From: Anarhynchus alexandrinus
Lineage: Eukaryota > Chordata > Aves > Charadriiformes > Charadriidae
Length of the DNA stretch: 64,000 nt
Direction of reading: 5' to 3'
Assembly: GCA_008711295.1 (NCBI GenBank)
Contig: VUYV01000016.1
Coordinates: 4,219,403 to 4,283,402 of the forward strand
Shown piece by piece: positions 45,101 to 56,644 of the stretch (position 1 is the stretch's first letter; each line of letters starts with the position of its first letter). A program made the translations under genes and the position numbers. The notes beneath the pieces were generated by a model that searched no databases, had not been told where the DNA came from, and worked only from the letters and a program-made list of their open reading frames with translations.

Positions 45101-48100
45101 GATAGTTATAGTGTACAAGGATCACTAAAATGCTTCAAACCTCTCCTTGCTAGGTGTCATCTAGAAATCGTTCTTGAGCAGAGGAGTTGGTACCTAGCTC
45201 AGAAACAGAGACCAAGATCTGCCCCAGATGTGCCTTTCTCACAAGCCAGATCTTCAGTGGTGGCATTGCTCCTGGGATCTCAGTTTACATTATATTCACC
45301 CTAATGCTGAGGAGAGAAATAGCATTTGAGTGTGAAGATCAGCATACAAAAGTGGGCAAAAATGATTTGGGGCTGGTGTCATTTTGACTGTTATCACCTT
45401 TGCTCAAAGTTGACAACAGGTCAAATAAAAACTTTGGTGAAGTGGAATGGCTACACCGAAGTTGCATGGTAATGATTTATACCACCTCGGAGCCTGGGCC
45501 AAGAAGTGTAACTTATTTCTTGGCCAACTTACATCACTTTTTATTCCCTCATTGCATTTTCTTTGGCATTTTCTTCTTTGCATTTTCTCATCTTCTTCCA
45601 CAGAAATTTAACATGACCTGGACAGTTTAGCTACCAGGATACGGATTTTCTATGCAGTAGTTAAAGGGAGGAACCTTCTTACACACTTTTATCTGCTTAG
45701 AAATACCAACAAATATGAGTTATGTAGCCTTACATTGGAGGTGGGCAAGAGAGAGCGCAAAGTCTGAATTTGAAACCAGTTCAAGCCCGAAATGCTGCCT
45801 CTTTGGAGAGAACAAAGGAGAAACCTTCAATGTTGTTATTAATTAGAGAATTAATAGTTATTAAAGGCATCACTAACTTCACCGAATGGAAAAATTCAAG
45901 TTCATTATCTAACAGGAGGAAAATAAACATCATTTTACAAGGGCTTTAAAGCAACACCAGTAATAACAAACCGCCCCAAACTCTAGTCCACAGGCAGAAC
46001 AGACATCTGCTAGAAAAATATGATGATTCCCCCACCCACCACCCTCAAATTTAGGGATTTGTGGAATATGGGCCTTGCCTAAAGTTGCTTGGCAGAAATC
46101 CCCATGTTAAGTTCTTATTTAATGAAATCATGTGGTAGTAAATCAAACACAGAAACAGGAATAAGTAAATCCACCACATCCTTTGAAAAAAAGTATGGTT
46201 TGACTCTGTCAGCTTAAGTTGCCTGGGCAATGAATTATCTGTATTTGTCAACTAAAAAGCGATCATCGAACAGTTACCCACCTTCTTGTATAATTTCCTA
46301 ATCTTCAGTCTCAAAGCTGAGTTGAGAGCCAGCACAAAATGGGCAGTTCATTCACATAAAGAGCTCCTAAAACTAACACTAAGCTGCCACATCTTCGCAA
46401 AGCCTGTGCAAATGGCCCCCAAATTCAAAATTTGGGCCCTCTTACAAAGTGTTCACCTCTGAATGTTACATGAAAGGTGGCAAATGAATGTCAAAGAACA
46501 CAAGGTAAAATGGGTAAAAAGAGTGGGAAGAACAACGTCATGATACAAAACCCAAAAGGTTGTCTTGATCTAATACCTACAAAAGTCAGAAGAAGTTTTT
46601 CCACAGATCCACCCTACATGGTTTTCTCTATGCCCTTGGTGCACCCACAAGGTTCAGAGCCTGGGAGAGGTGCTAGGGTTGACTTTGTCTTCTGATAAAT
46701 TCATTATAACTTGGTCACGACTATCAGAACAAGAGGGCTCTCTCACAGAGAGAGCTTGTGAACCTTTTTCTTTTGAAACTTCCTACAGAAACTATGTCTG
46801 TTGAATCAAAAATACCTGCAGACAATGATCGATCTTCTTACATTATGATTCAATTTTCTGTCCTGTTTTCCCTCCATTTTCCTAGAAAAGCTGTATTTGA
46901 TTTCCGGTCCCCAAAAACTCTAAGGAAAAAGCAAGTTCAGTGAAATTTTCAATCTTTTGGAAGGAAACATATCTCCTCTGGAAAAATCAAAACAAAACCC
47001 AAATATTTCTTCTCAACATTTGCCTTAGGAGTAATAAAACATGAATTCTATGATTTCATTCACTGATATGTCCAAGAAAACAATCAGAAAAGAGAGATCA
47101 TTAGTGGCTTCATAAACAAAATTTACAGAGAGAGCGATCTTGTATTTAAGGAAGCAGTTGAATAATGCATTGTATCAGATCTACCCACTGAGATTGCTGT
47201 CCTACCAATAGTTGGTGCTTGAAATTAATTTGGTCACTCAATTATATGTGGAGCCCCTTAGCTCCCCAGTTTTTAAAGCAACTTCAATGACAAAACATAC
47301 GAAATTTGGTATCCTACCTCATCCCCTGACATTATGAACATCTAATTAATGTTTTTATTTTTATAACTGAGTAATTAAAAGTACTAAGATCATGGTTTTA
47401 CGCTTGTTGGTCTGTCTTGGATTCATTATTCTTTCAGCATTGTGATTCACTGCTGTGAAACAAACTTCTCAGAAATCTTGGGATTTCTCAGAATCCCCAT
47501 CTGAATGCCATTTAAGATGATTTGACTTTGTAATTAACCATTTTTGAGGGAGTTAAAAATATAAACAGCTTAAATGTGGCATTTTTACAACCTTAATAAA
47601 ACCAAATGCAACATTTACTAGGTGCACGTTTTAACGAAAAGAAAAAGGTTGCTATAGCAAAACAGCAATCACTAATTTTAAGCAAAACCAGCGGTAATTG
47701 TAGAGCAGCAAGGTGCATGTTATTGGCATATGAAAAATTCTCTTTGTACTTGAATAGGACAACATGATAAAAACAAGAGATCACCACTTTTCCACTAGAT
47801 AGCAAAGCTTATACAAAAAGTGTCCCCATCGACCACAATCTGAGTGCACGTGAAAGGCACTGAGTTTACTCAAACTTCTGCGGCCTTAGGTAAAACTGAT
47901 GTATGGACACATCCATAGTGTGTTTCCTTGGGCTAAAAACACTGCTGTAGGGATTCTTCCCAGCTACCCCAAGCATTGCTGCTGGAGGGAGGCAGTGGTG
48001 GCTGCTGTGCCCTACCCAGGAGGACAAGAGCGGTGTGCTCCTAGTGATGCATTTGCTTTCCTTACAGCCCAATTTCTGGAGGTAAAGAATGATATGAACT

Positions 48101-50354
48101 ACAGCTAGGTAATGTTATTTGAACTTTTTTTTTTTATTTGGGCTGAATTTTTTTCCTCTGCTAATTTCATACTCCAGTTTAAAAAATAAAAGTGATATGA
48201 ATTCTGAAATTAGCAAACATCTTCATTCTTACACTAAGCAATGTGTTAGTTTATTTAAATTTTGAATTATACTTGTTTCCAAATGCCTCTTCTTTCACGA
48301 AAAAAGGCAAATTCCAGAGTGGTGCATTTGGGGCTGAACGAGTGCTACCTTTTAAGTCTAATTTTTTCTCTTTATTTCATTAACTGAAAAAAGAATAATT
48401 AGGGAAAGAAATTTGCAACAACACTAACCTCCTACAGAAGGTGCCTTGCTTTTACGAGTGTCCAGGCTTCACAGGCTCCATTTATCCCTTTTCAGAGCAA
48501 GGAAGAGATGAACTTGGAATAAGCCTTCCAAGATGACTTAACTCCTCCTCTCACAGCAGGAATTGGTGCAGCCATCAGATAGGCTGCAAGAGAACACCGT
48601 GTAACTTTACCCATGTCAAGCTTCAGAGCGCTGCACACAAAGAGCATTACGTTTTATGGCTCCTACAGAATACTAGGGGATACTAATTTTACAGGTGCAT
48701 TCTAGCAAACTGCAGTCCCTAATATCAGAATGCCATTAAAAATAATGCACTCCTTATGCCCAGGCAGTTAATTTAATATTAAATCAATAAAACATTTACT
48801 AGGGCTGGTGAGGGGCCTGGTTGCTGACAGCAGACTCAGCTCACGGCAACAAATGTCTCCTCACCCTTTGCAGACAGCTGCTGGTTTATTGTAGAAGACG
48901 TCTTTGGTCCTGACAAATAGCCTCCCTAAGCCCCAATGAATGCAGAAATTCAAAACATTTGTGGGACATTTATTAGCAAGAAAATACACCAGCCTTTTGG
49001 GAGATTTGGATCGACAGTAACAATCATCCGTGGGCCAAGTTCAGTCCAGCTTGTGCAGGGAAGGCAAAATGACTTTCTTGGCTACAGGGAAAGAGATTGT
49101 AGCTCTTTCCAGTTGGTTTCATCTCAGGGATACGGAGACTGGCGTGGGAACTCTTCCCTAATGCTGAGTTTTCGCTGGTGCAGTCATTTTAGACTCCACC
49201 AGGTTCCTGATAAAATCCTGAGATGGCAGAGGTCACTGGGATGGAATCCATCACATCCCATCTGCTGCTGCACCCAAGCAAATCACCTGGCACAGCGACT
49301 TTCCCCCTCCACAGTCACTTCCAAAGTAACTCAAGTGCAAAATACAGGATTTTGCCAGCCTGTCTGATGGCAGTGTGCCATAGTGATATTAAGGGGTAAG
49401 ATTAGGGAACTGTTTTGTTATTTTGTTGGGGTTTTTTTTTGTGGTTTTGGGGCTTTTTCTGCCAGAAAAGAATACAATAGAGGTCAAGTTTTTATCAAGA
49501 ATCTGAGAATCAAAGCCGAGTTTTTATAGCAACTGCAAAATCACCTCCTCTCACACATCAAATAAACAGAAAAGAGAAAAATGGAAAAATCAGAGAACCA
49601 AAAAGAAAAAAATTGACCAAGCTTGCAGAGAGTAGCAATCTGTCACTCCTCTATGAAGAGCTGGCATTTCTGAGTTAAACAGATACCTTCTATCCAAATG
49701 GTACTGTGTGGAAAGTCCAATTATCTGAAAAAAACCCACACAAGTTTTTCCCCAGCATTTTTCTCAGAAGGCCTGTCCTGCCTCGAGCCAACAGAGCTCC
49801 AGGGACCCACAGCCGAGGACCTTCACTCAACAAAGCTCATTTGGGACACTGACTTCCATAAGAATGGCAGCATGCACTGTTTTAGGTGTAATCCCCCCCC
49901 AGAAATGCTCCCAGCAGACTTGCCTCCTCCATGAGCAAGGACACAGGTACTAAGATGGCTGGCGAAGAGTGTGGTCCAAACAGGAGATGTCTGCCTGGAG
50001 GACAAGGTGCTTCCTGTGCCTTCCCCTAAACCCTGAGCACCTAGGACAAGTCAGGACCTGGCCCAGCTCTGACTTGTCCTGACACCGCTGACGTTATTTG
50101 TGCGATGAACCTCTACGCTGCACTTACAGGAACACTTTAGCTGTAACCCACAAAGCCAAGCCCAGTCAGAATTAATATTGAACTCCATCCCAAGTAGCTT
50201 CCCTTAGACATCAGCATTCCAGCACATGTAATATGATGAAAATAAATTTCATGCCATGAAAGCAGAAATATGGGTGAGGTCTGGGAGCATAGTTAGGATG
50301 TGGTTTTCATAAGCACTCAGCGCTGGCTTAACTCTGCTCCTATTACAGTTGAGG
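42133..50354. other. Unique non-coding DNA, about 8 kb
   Basis: No gene supported. Homopolymers include T11 (42704-42714), an A/T run at 43139-43171 and T11 (48125-48135). At 43385-43410 'TAGGTCACCAGTTCAACCGC' recalls a pol III B-box but fails the consensus at its end. At 45541-45603 a long pyrimidine-rich stretch ends in TTCCACAG, a good-looking splice acceptor with no attachable exon. At 46430-46450 CCCAAATTCAAAATTTGGG forms a small hairpin. Frames up to 143 codons (48936-49367, plus) carry no known motif. Confidence 0.35.
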
Positions 50355-50440
50355 GTAAGAAAGCCCCATTGACTTCAATGGGAGCGGAATTAGGCCAGCA
50401 CTGGGTGGTTTTGAAAATCCCACCCTTAGCTTTTATATAA
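50355..50440. repeat. Palindromic interspersed repeat copy
   Basis: CCCATTGACTTCAATGGGAG (50365-50384) is itself palindromic around its centre and is followed by CGGAATTAGGCC and then TTTTGAAAATCCCACCCTTAG (about 50410-50430 in part). The latter phrase is also typical of old sauropsid palindromic repeats (from memory). Shares 15 of 16 central bases with 5761-5776. Confidence 0.65.
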
Positions 50441-53400
50441 CGTAGAAAACAAGAATCACATGCAAACCTTCAGAGGGTAATTGGTCCATTAAAATGCATA
50501 TCATTATTTTAGCCACCATTTTTAATTTGAAGATTTGTGGCACTGATAAATGCAGCCTAACAATAGCTGGGGAACGCCCTCTTGTTGGGGACAACCGAAC
50601 CTCTTCAGGGAGAGAAGCGTGAGAGCAGGGGAGTCATAGGGCCAGCTGAAAGCAACGTGTTGATGCTGTTCTTGGTTAAAAAAAAGAAGTCTTTTCAAAA
50701 AAACAAACATGTTTGGAGAGATTTTGTTTTTTGGGAGAAGAATAACTTTCCATTGGAAGGACCAACATCTCCTACCCACATTTAACAGCCCACCTTTATG
50801 TTCTTTTGTTCTTCCTGATTTATGATGAAAATATGTCTGAGGCTGGTAAACAAACAAATCTCTTCAATTCCTCCCTGCCTTTGGAGTGAACTCTAAAAAA
50901 GTTGTACAGGAAGATGTAGACTAAAGCTTTTTCTCACCAGTAGCCTTTGACAGGGAGCTGCCAGTGTCCTGGGTGGCCATCATTGTCCTGATGGGATCAG
51001 AGGTACAAGATGGGACCCCATATGATGCAGAGCCAAAGGGGCAGGCTTTGCTTTGTCAATCTGGAATGTGTTACTCACCTGCCCACGTTCCAGGAGAAGA
51101 GGAAGAATAGGAAAAAACCCCATTGTTTAAAGGCTGTAAATCCCCAAGCTGTTCCCTGAAGTGGAACGTTGGAGCACATAACTGTTTCCTTGGGATGTCT
51201 CAATAGGAAGCAGAGAGCAAGATGGCTTCCAAGGGGTCTGCACCCCCCGTGGTGGTCAAGCCTAGGGGTCACACAGAGGTGACCGCCTTTGCTTGTTCCT
51301 GGGTGTGTGGGGACCTGGCATGCCCTCAGTATGGCAGCGAGTCAAGAATGACTCATGTCTTCATGACAGACTCGTTCTCAGGCACTCAGGAAGCTCAAAC
51401 AGAGGAAGAGGACAACCAGAACTTGAAGGCATCTTAGTTGTGCAAGATGAGAGGCTGCTGGGTTTGTTCACTAGTACCAGCAGAGCAAAAAGCAGGGGGA
51501 ATGCAGTATTTCAGGGCTTTGCCATCATCAGTGGGGATAGAAGGATATAGCCACTGACCTGTCGCTTTCTGACCCCGAGTGCTCCAGCTGCATGTGGGAC
51601 CTCCCTGCATGTCTTGAATGGAAAGTGCTGTCAGCTTAATCCCAATGCTGTCAGCAGAGCATTTATCAAGCCAACGTATCAGGTAGGGATAAAAACAACA
51701 TGCGTCCTTTGGAGCAATGCAGTTAGTCCTCCCATTGCTCCCAAATCACTGCTTGTCTCTTCCTGCCCTGCCCTTGTCCTAGACATGCTGATCACAAGTG
51801 TTTTGCTGATGCCCTGGTGTCACTGCCATATACTCCTGTCATCAGAGCATCAGACCCCCACTGTGCAAAGCCTTACACACACCCTTTATGCCAAGTCCTT
51901 GCCCACAGTAGGGCTCTGTGGGTCAGGCTCTGCTGCTTCTGGTCATGCTCAGATGACAACAGCTTTGTGGAGACCAGGTGTAGTCTCTGCTCCTGTCAGT
52001 TAGCATGAAAAAAGTCACCATGCACAAGCCATCAGCCAGTGCTGGGTGCAGGGACTAGAGCCATGGGGGAGACGTTACCACCCTGCCTGGATTCAGGCTC
52101 CCCATTCACCTCCGAAAGCCCAGTGGAGGTTTCTCAGCCCCTTATTGAAACTTTACCCATGGTGAGGAGACTGCGGAGTCTGGCTGAGGCCTCTGGCACC
52201 CATAACCCAAGCAGGCTCTTCATCCGCCATGTGAGCCCTGGAGACTTCAGGCTATTGGGGGAAAAGATGCTTTTATCAAACATTTTTGCCATAGCAGACA
52301 CAGGGGGCTCTTTGCCAGGTTCCTTCACTCTTTCCCCTGCTTTATTTGCACAGATGTTTTTGCCAAGGCTTGTCATCAACTTGGGGAGGGGCCAGTTGAA
52401 AAAAAAAAATAAAAATGACTGAACAAGTTGAAGAAATTGCAAACAGTAAATCTGGCACTCGCTAGGCTGAGCCCAATAAGTTGCTGAGGTTGTACTTTTC
52501 AGATTCGGTTTTAGGCTCTTGTAAATTTTCAGTTATTTTTAACCCACCTTTCTGAGCGAGCCTAGGAATGAGAAAGTAATCGTTTCATCAACTCGGGCTA
52601 TATAAATCTCCTTGGGGTTTATTATTTGCTGTTTCATTTTACTGGCACAAGTGCTCCTACGAAAGTACAATAACCTACTCGTTGATTTACAACTTGGAAG
52701 CAGGCACACGCTGAAAAACCAAGCGTGTAGCACCTGAGGAAAAGTGCACTGAGTTAATTGAAAAGCTTCAGGAAACTGGAATTCCTCACAGTGATACTGT
52801 CACATGCGTCAGTCACCAGATGTAACTCCAATTTTCTGCTTTCATAATAAGAATTCAATTGATATCCCCAGAAATAAAAATCTGCAGCCAGAATAGCAGC
52901 ACATTTATCATGCGCAGGTTTAAACCTTAGAAGAGAGCTGTGTGCAGCCCTCAGCAGAGTTAAGTGCTGTGGGTGCTTTTTTTTTTTTTCATACGAGCAT
53001 GCTTTTGTGCATATACCTATACATACAGACATATATATCTCCTAAGGAAGTCTAAGATTAGAAAGAGGATGTTGTCTCTGGAGAGTTACTCCCATAGTCG
53101 TAGTTAAACATCACTGCCCTCCTTCCTTTTTTATCCATTTTGTTCTTCTATTGACCCCACATCTCCATCTTTCTCTCTCACACACAGACTTTTCCTGCAG
53201 TCCTGACTCATGCTGTCGCTCGCTGGGTAGAAGGGGATATTCTCCAAGTGGACCTTTGCCTTTGATTAGAAACACAGACGTGCTGTGAGCAGCACCCTAC
53301 AATGCCACAAACTCCTTTACGCGCACACCTACATACGGCCCCGCATATACACACCTACATATACCCGTTTATTGCTTTTTGGACATCTACATGTTGCGAT

Positions 53401-55599
53401 CTTGCCATGAAGGTGTGGCCAAAATAGAGCTGTAGGGAAACACCAGACAATAACACATCTCCCTGTTTTCCAGAAGCGGGTAGTAACAGACTTGCTAAAG
53501 AGGGGAATACAGCCAGATGCTGCCAACCTGAAAGTCCTGTTCCTGAGGGCTGTGGGAAGGAAGGTGCTGGCTGAGGCCATCCTTGGGGAGCTTGGCCATG
53601 GCTCTCTACATGCTCCCTTGGGAAGAAGGGCAGGGAAAAAAATATCTACATCATCTCTCCATGGAGAAACCATGGGGAATGGCATTTTTTTGGTCCAGAT
53701 TCAGAGGTTTCCAGCTCAGGTAGGTTTCATGTGACCTTTAGTGGGGCTTGTATTTTGTCAGGACAGGGTTCATTGTATGGTGTTGAATAAACTGCAAAAA
53801 AAACCACAAAACCCACCTTCACACCCTGTTTTCTAGATCTCCCTTGGATACCAATATGTAGCAGCCCTGAAAACAAGGCCAGTTTGCTTCCTATACCTAA
53901 GAAACAGACTCTGCATCGTACTTCGGTGAGAACTTATCTCAGTCTATAGACTCAGAGGTATACAAGGTCCCTAACAGAGATTTAGCTGTCCTTGTAAAGC
54001 TGGCAGGCACTTGTCTAATGTAAATATCCCATGGAGACTTTACATACATTAGGGTGAAAAAACCCTTTTACTATTTTCCAACCAGTTTTAGGCAATGTCT
54101 GACTTCATATACTCAGATCAGATGGAGTTGGTTTAAGAATTTTCATTTTAAAAAGGACAGCTCTGCTTCTGGACAAGGTACAAGTGACCATTTTCCCCCT
54201 TGCATAGCTGTAATCTGCAATTCTCTTCCTGACAGAAACCATAAAATGCAATGAAATTACTGTCCTCACTGGAATTTAAATTCTTCCAGATATTTTGTAT
54301 TCAATCAATATATTGCACCCCCACAAGCATATATCTATGTACATGTGTAATGTCAAAACAAAATATGTATTATAATAACATCATCTCCTCAATGGGGGCA
54401 AACACGTAAAGTCACAGATGCCTTCTGAGAAGGCAGATGTAGTGCCCTTTGCCTGCAGCTGGCTCTGCAGCTCTCACTCTCTGCACTCCTGTCAGTGGCC
54501 CCAGCAGGAATCACATCCTGACGTCACCCAGCAAACAACACGGTGCAGATCCATGATTTCCACATATTTTGCAACTGACAGACCACTGACAACCGTCAGG
54601 ATTTCTCCTGGACCACAGGGAATCCTTGCACCCAAACTCCTAATTGAAACCCCCACTACAAGCACCAGTTTCAGGGGCTGCCACAGGTTCGTGCCATCTC
54701 TCTTCATAGGAGATCTGAGGTCCCTTGACAAGAGCTTGGGACCAGTAGCAGCATGTTTGCAACATCAGTACCTTCCACATCAGACCAGGCTGTTCTGCTA
54801 ATGCACACCTCCCTACATTTGCTCGAAGTCTATGCCAAGCTGAGGGTTGTTTTTTCCTTTTAAAAAACCCAACCAACCAGTAAAAATTATAGCAGTTTAA
54901 TTATGTCAGCTAACTTTTGTCCTGTCATCTTATTTAACAGTCTCATCTCCATTAGTAGCACACTTATTGTGCTCAGGAGTAAAGCAAGTCAAGTATAAGA
55001 GGCCAAATTACTTCTCATATTTATTACACCTCTGATACAGGCTAATTTCTCCTGCCAGAGGAACACCAAGACAGGCTGCAAACCTCCCTTCTGTTCATGA
55101 GGGCTTGTTGAGAAACATCACCCTCCTGCTGGCTACAGGGAGACTTCTCCCATCAGCTGCCACATGTGAACCATGAATGTGTCTTCCTACAGCTGCTGAA
55201 GAACTAACTCTAAGTTTGCAATGTGCTTCAGATAAGAAGCTTTTAGGTACTTTATGCAAAGTGGCCCTCTCTCATCTAAGACTCTCTAATTTTTCTTTTC
55301 AGAAGGCCAAATAGATGAGATTTTGAAGGATGTATCTTGCAGGAATGATTGGTCTCCAGGAGCAGACTAATGAAGTAATCATGGAGGAGCAGCAAGTGCC
55401 CATAACGATCTGCACTGCGCAAGAAAAGCCAGTCCAATGAGTCAGTACAAAGCACTCTCATATTAACCTGCCTCTGAAGTTTAGGTAAACTTCCTGATCA
55501 CTTAGACTTTCAATTTATTTTTAGGGAACTATTTCCAGTAAGTGGTTCAAGACGGATTATAATTTAACTGGAAGTTTGGGAATAAAAAGATGGTCACGG
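50441..55599. other. Unique non-coding DNA, about 5 kb
   Basis: No gene supported; the largest frames (129 codons at 51614-52003, 127 at 52039-52422, both plus) overlap others and show no motif. T13 lies at 52977-52989. The 52430-52820 stretch has non-repetitive texture with ATTA and TATAAATC elements and could be regulatory, but nothing decisive is visible. Confidence 0.35.
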
Positions 55600-55905
55600 T
55601 AAAGCTGGGTTCAATTCTTGCATCTACCACAGACTTCCTGTGTAAATCTGGTGTACTGCGCTGGGGGGGTATTCGCCCATCTAACTCAAAACATCTAATT
55701 TCAATGCCTATATAAAGAGCTCAGGCTTCCATTATAGTCAGTGGAGTGTGCTAGGCTGGGGTGATTCAGAGCACTTCCAGGAGTAGTGCACTCACCTACT
55801 GTATAGGGAGCATGGGTTCCTAATTTACGAGCATAAAGCAGACTTCTAAATCACCTCCACCCTTCTGACATCCTTGGGGCTCAGTTTCTCACCCATGAAA
55901 TACAT
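55600..55905 (+). repeat. Composite of old SINE and palindromic repeats
   Basis: Three familiar pieces in a row. CTGGGTTCAATTCTTGCATC and CACAGACTTCCTGTGT (55605-55644) resemble the tRNA-related start of MIR. GGTATTCGCCCATCTAACTC, then AATTTCAATGCC and GGCTTCCATTATAGTCAGTGG (55668-55744), resemble the palindromic repeat class. GTGCACTCACCTACTGTATAG (55788-55808 in part) and GGCTCAGTTTCTCACCC resemble another SINE start and core. Each is diverged; boundaries are approximate. Confidence 0.48.
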
Positions 55906-56579
55906 CCCAGCTTAGCAACATGAAGAAAGTGGTACCCAAACTGTGCTTTAGCACCAGTCCCCTGGGCTCAGCAGCTCAGGAGTGATGCAGGAGATTTGGT
56001 GTTTCTGAAATGAAAGAGTAGTCTGTGTATACTACTGAAGCAAATTCAGATTCTTTTATTTGGGTATTCTTCCCCAGACATACTCTATAAGGATATTTTT
56101 TTTTTTGTTCGCCAACTCAAGGATAGAATCCTCGTTATCCATAAGAATGTCTCAGAAAGTTCCTCTATTAATTAGCCCAGATACCTGTGAAAAAACATTC
56201 CCAAGGCCAACTATCTGGCCAAGTACATAACAAAATGGTCATACACAAGACCCTATATCAGAAGTTCAGCTAATGCCAATAGTTAACAGGCCTAACTTTA
56301 ATGCTAACAACCTTAAAGCTAACAACTTTAATGTTAATGGAAATGGCTAAAATTCTAACTACAAGACAACAACCCTTAATTCTGAATGACTGAAAATATT
56401 GCTTTCTCCATCTCTAGAATGAAGTTATTTGACAACATTGTTTGAAATGTCTAAAAAGGGAGAGCAACAACATGGACAAGCATCCAATATCGTGTAAGGA
56501 ATTTTTAAACGCGAGGCTTCACATATATCGGTTTCAGCTCTGAACAATAAACATGTTGTGCATTCCTGGGGCTTTTATT
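55906..56579. other. Unique DNA with small imperfect tandem repeat
   Basis: No gene. At 56291-56340 the words CTAACTTTAATG, GCTAACAAC, CTTAAAGCTAACAAC and TTTAATGTTAATGG repeat with a period of about 16-20 bases. T9 precedes at about 56097. Nothing else recognised. Confidence 0.45.
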
Positions 56580-56644
56580 GGGGAGGGGGGGGGCGGGAGG
56601 AGGTGGTTGGGTTTTTTGTTTGGTGGTTTGGTTTTTTTTTTTTT
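56580..56644 (+). repeat. G-rich, potential G-quadruplex tract plus T13
   Basis: GGGGAGGGGGGGGGCGGGAGG (56580-56600) followed by AGGTGGTTGGG satisfies the four-G-run quadruplex pattern with very short loops. It runs into T-rich sequence ending in T13 (56632-56644). Low-complexity DNA without coding potential; a possible assembly-difficult spot. Confidence 0.75.

Noticed and set aside
45541..45603. Long pyrimidine tract ending in TTCCACAG as a real splice acceptor
   Set aside because: No matching donor or conserved downstream coding sequence could be identified; such sequences are frequent by chance.
46737..46755. Eight-bp hairpin GCTCTCTC/GAGAGAGC as a terminator or microRNA
   Set aside because: Too short for a microRNA precursor, bacterial-type terminators are not relevant here, and CT/GA simple sequence gives such stems by chance.
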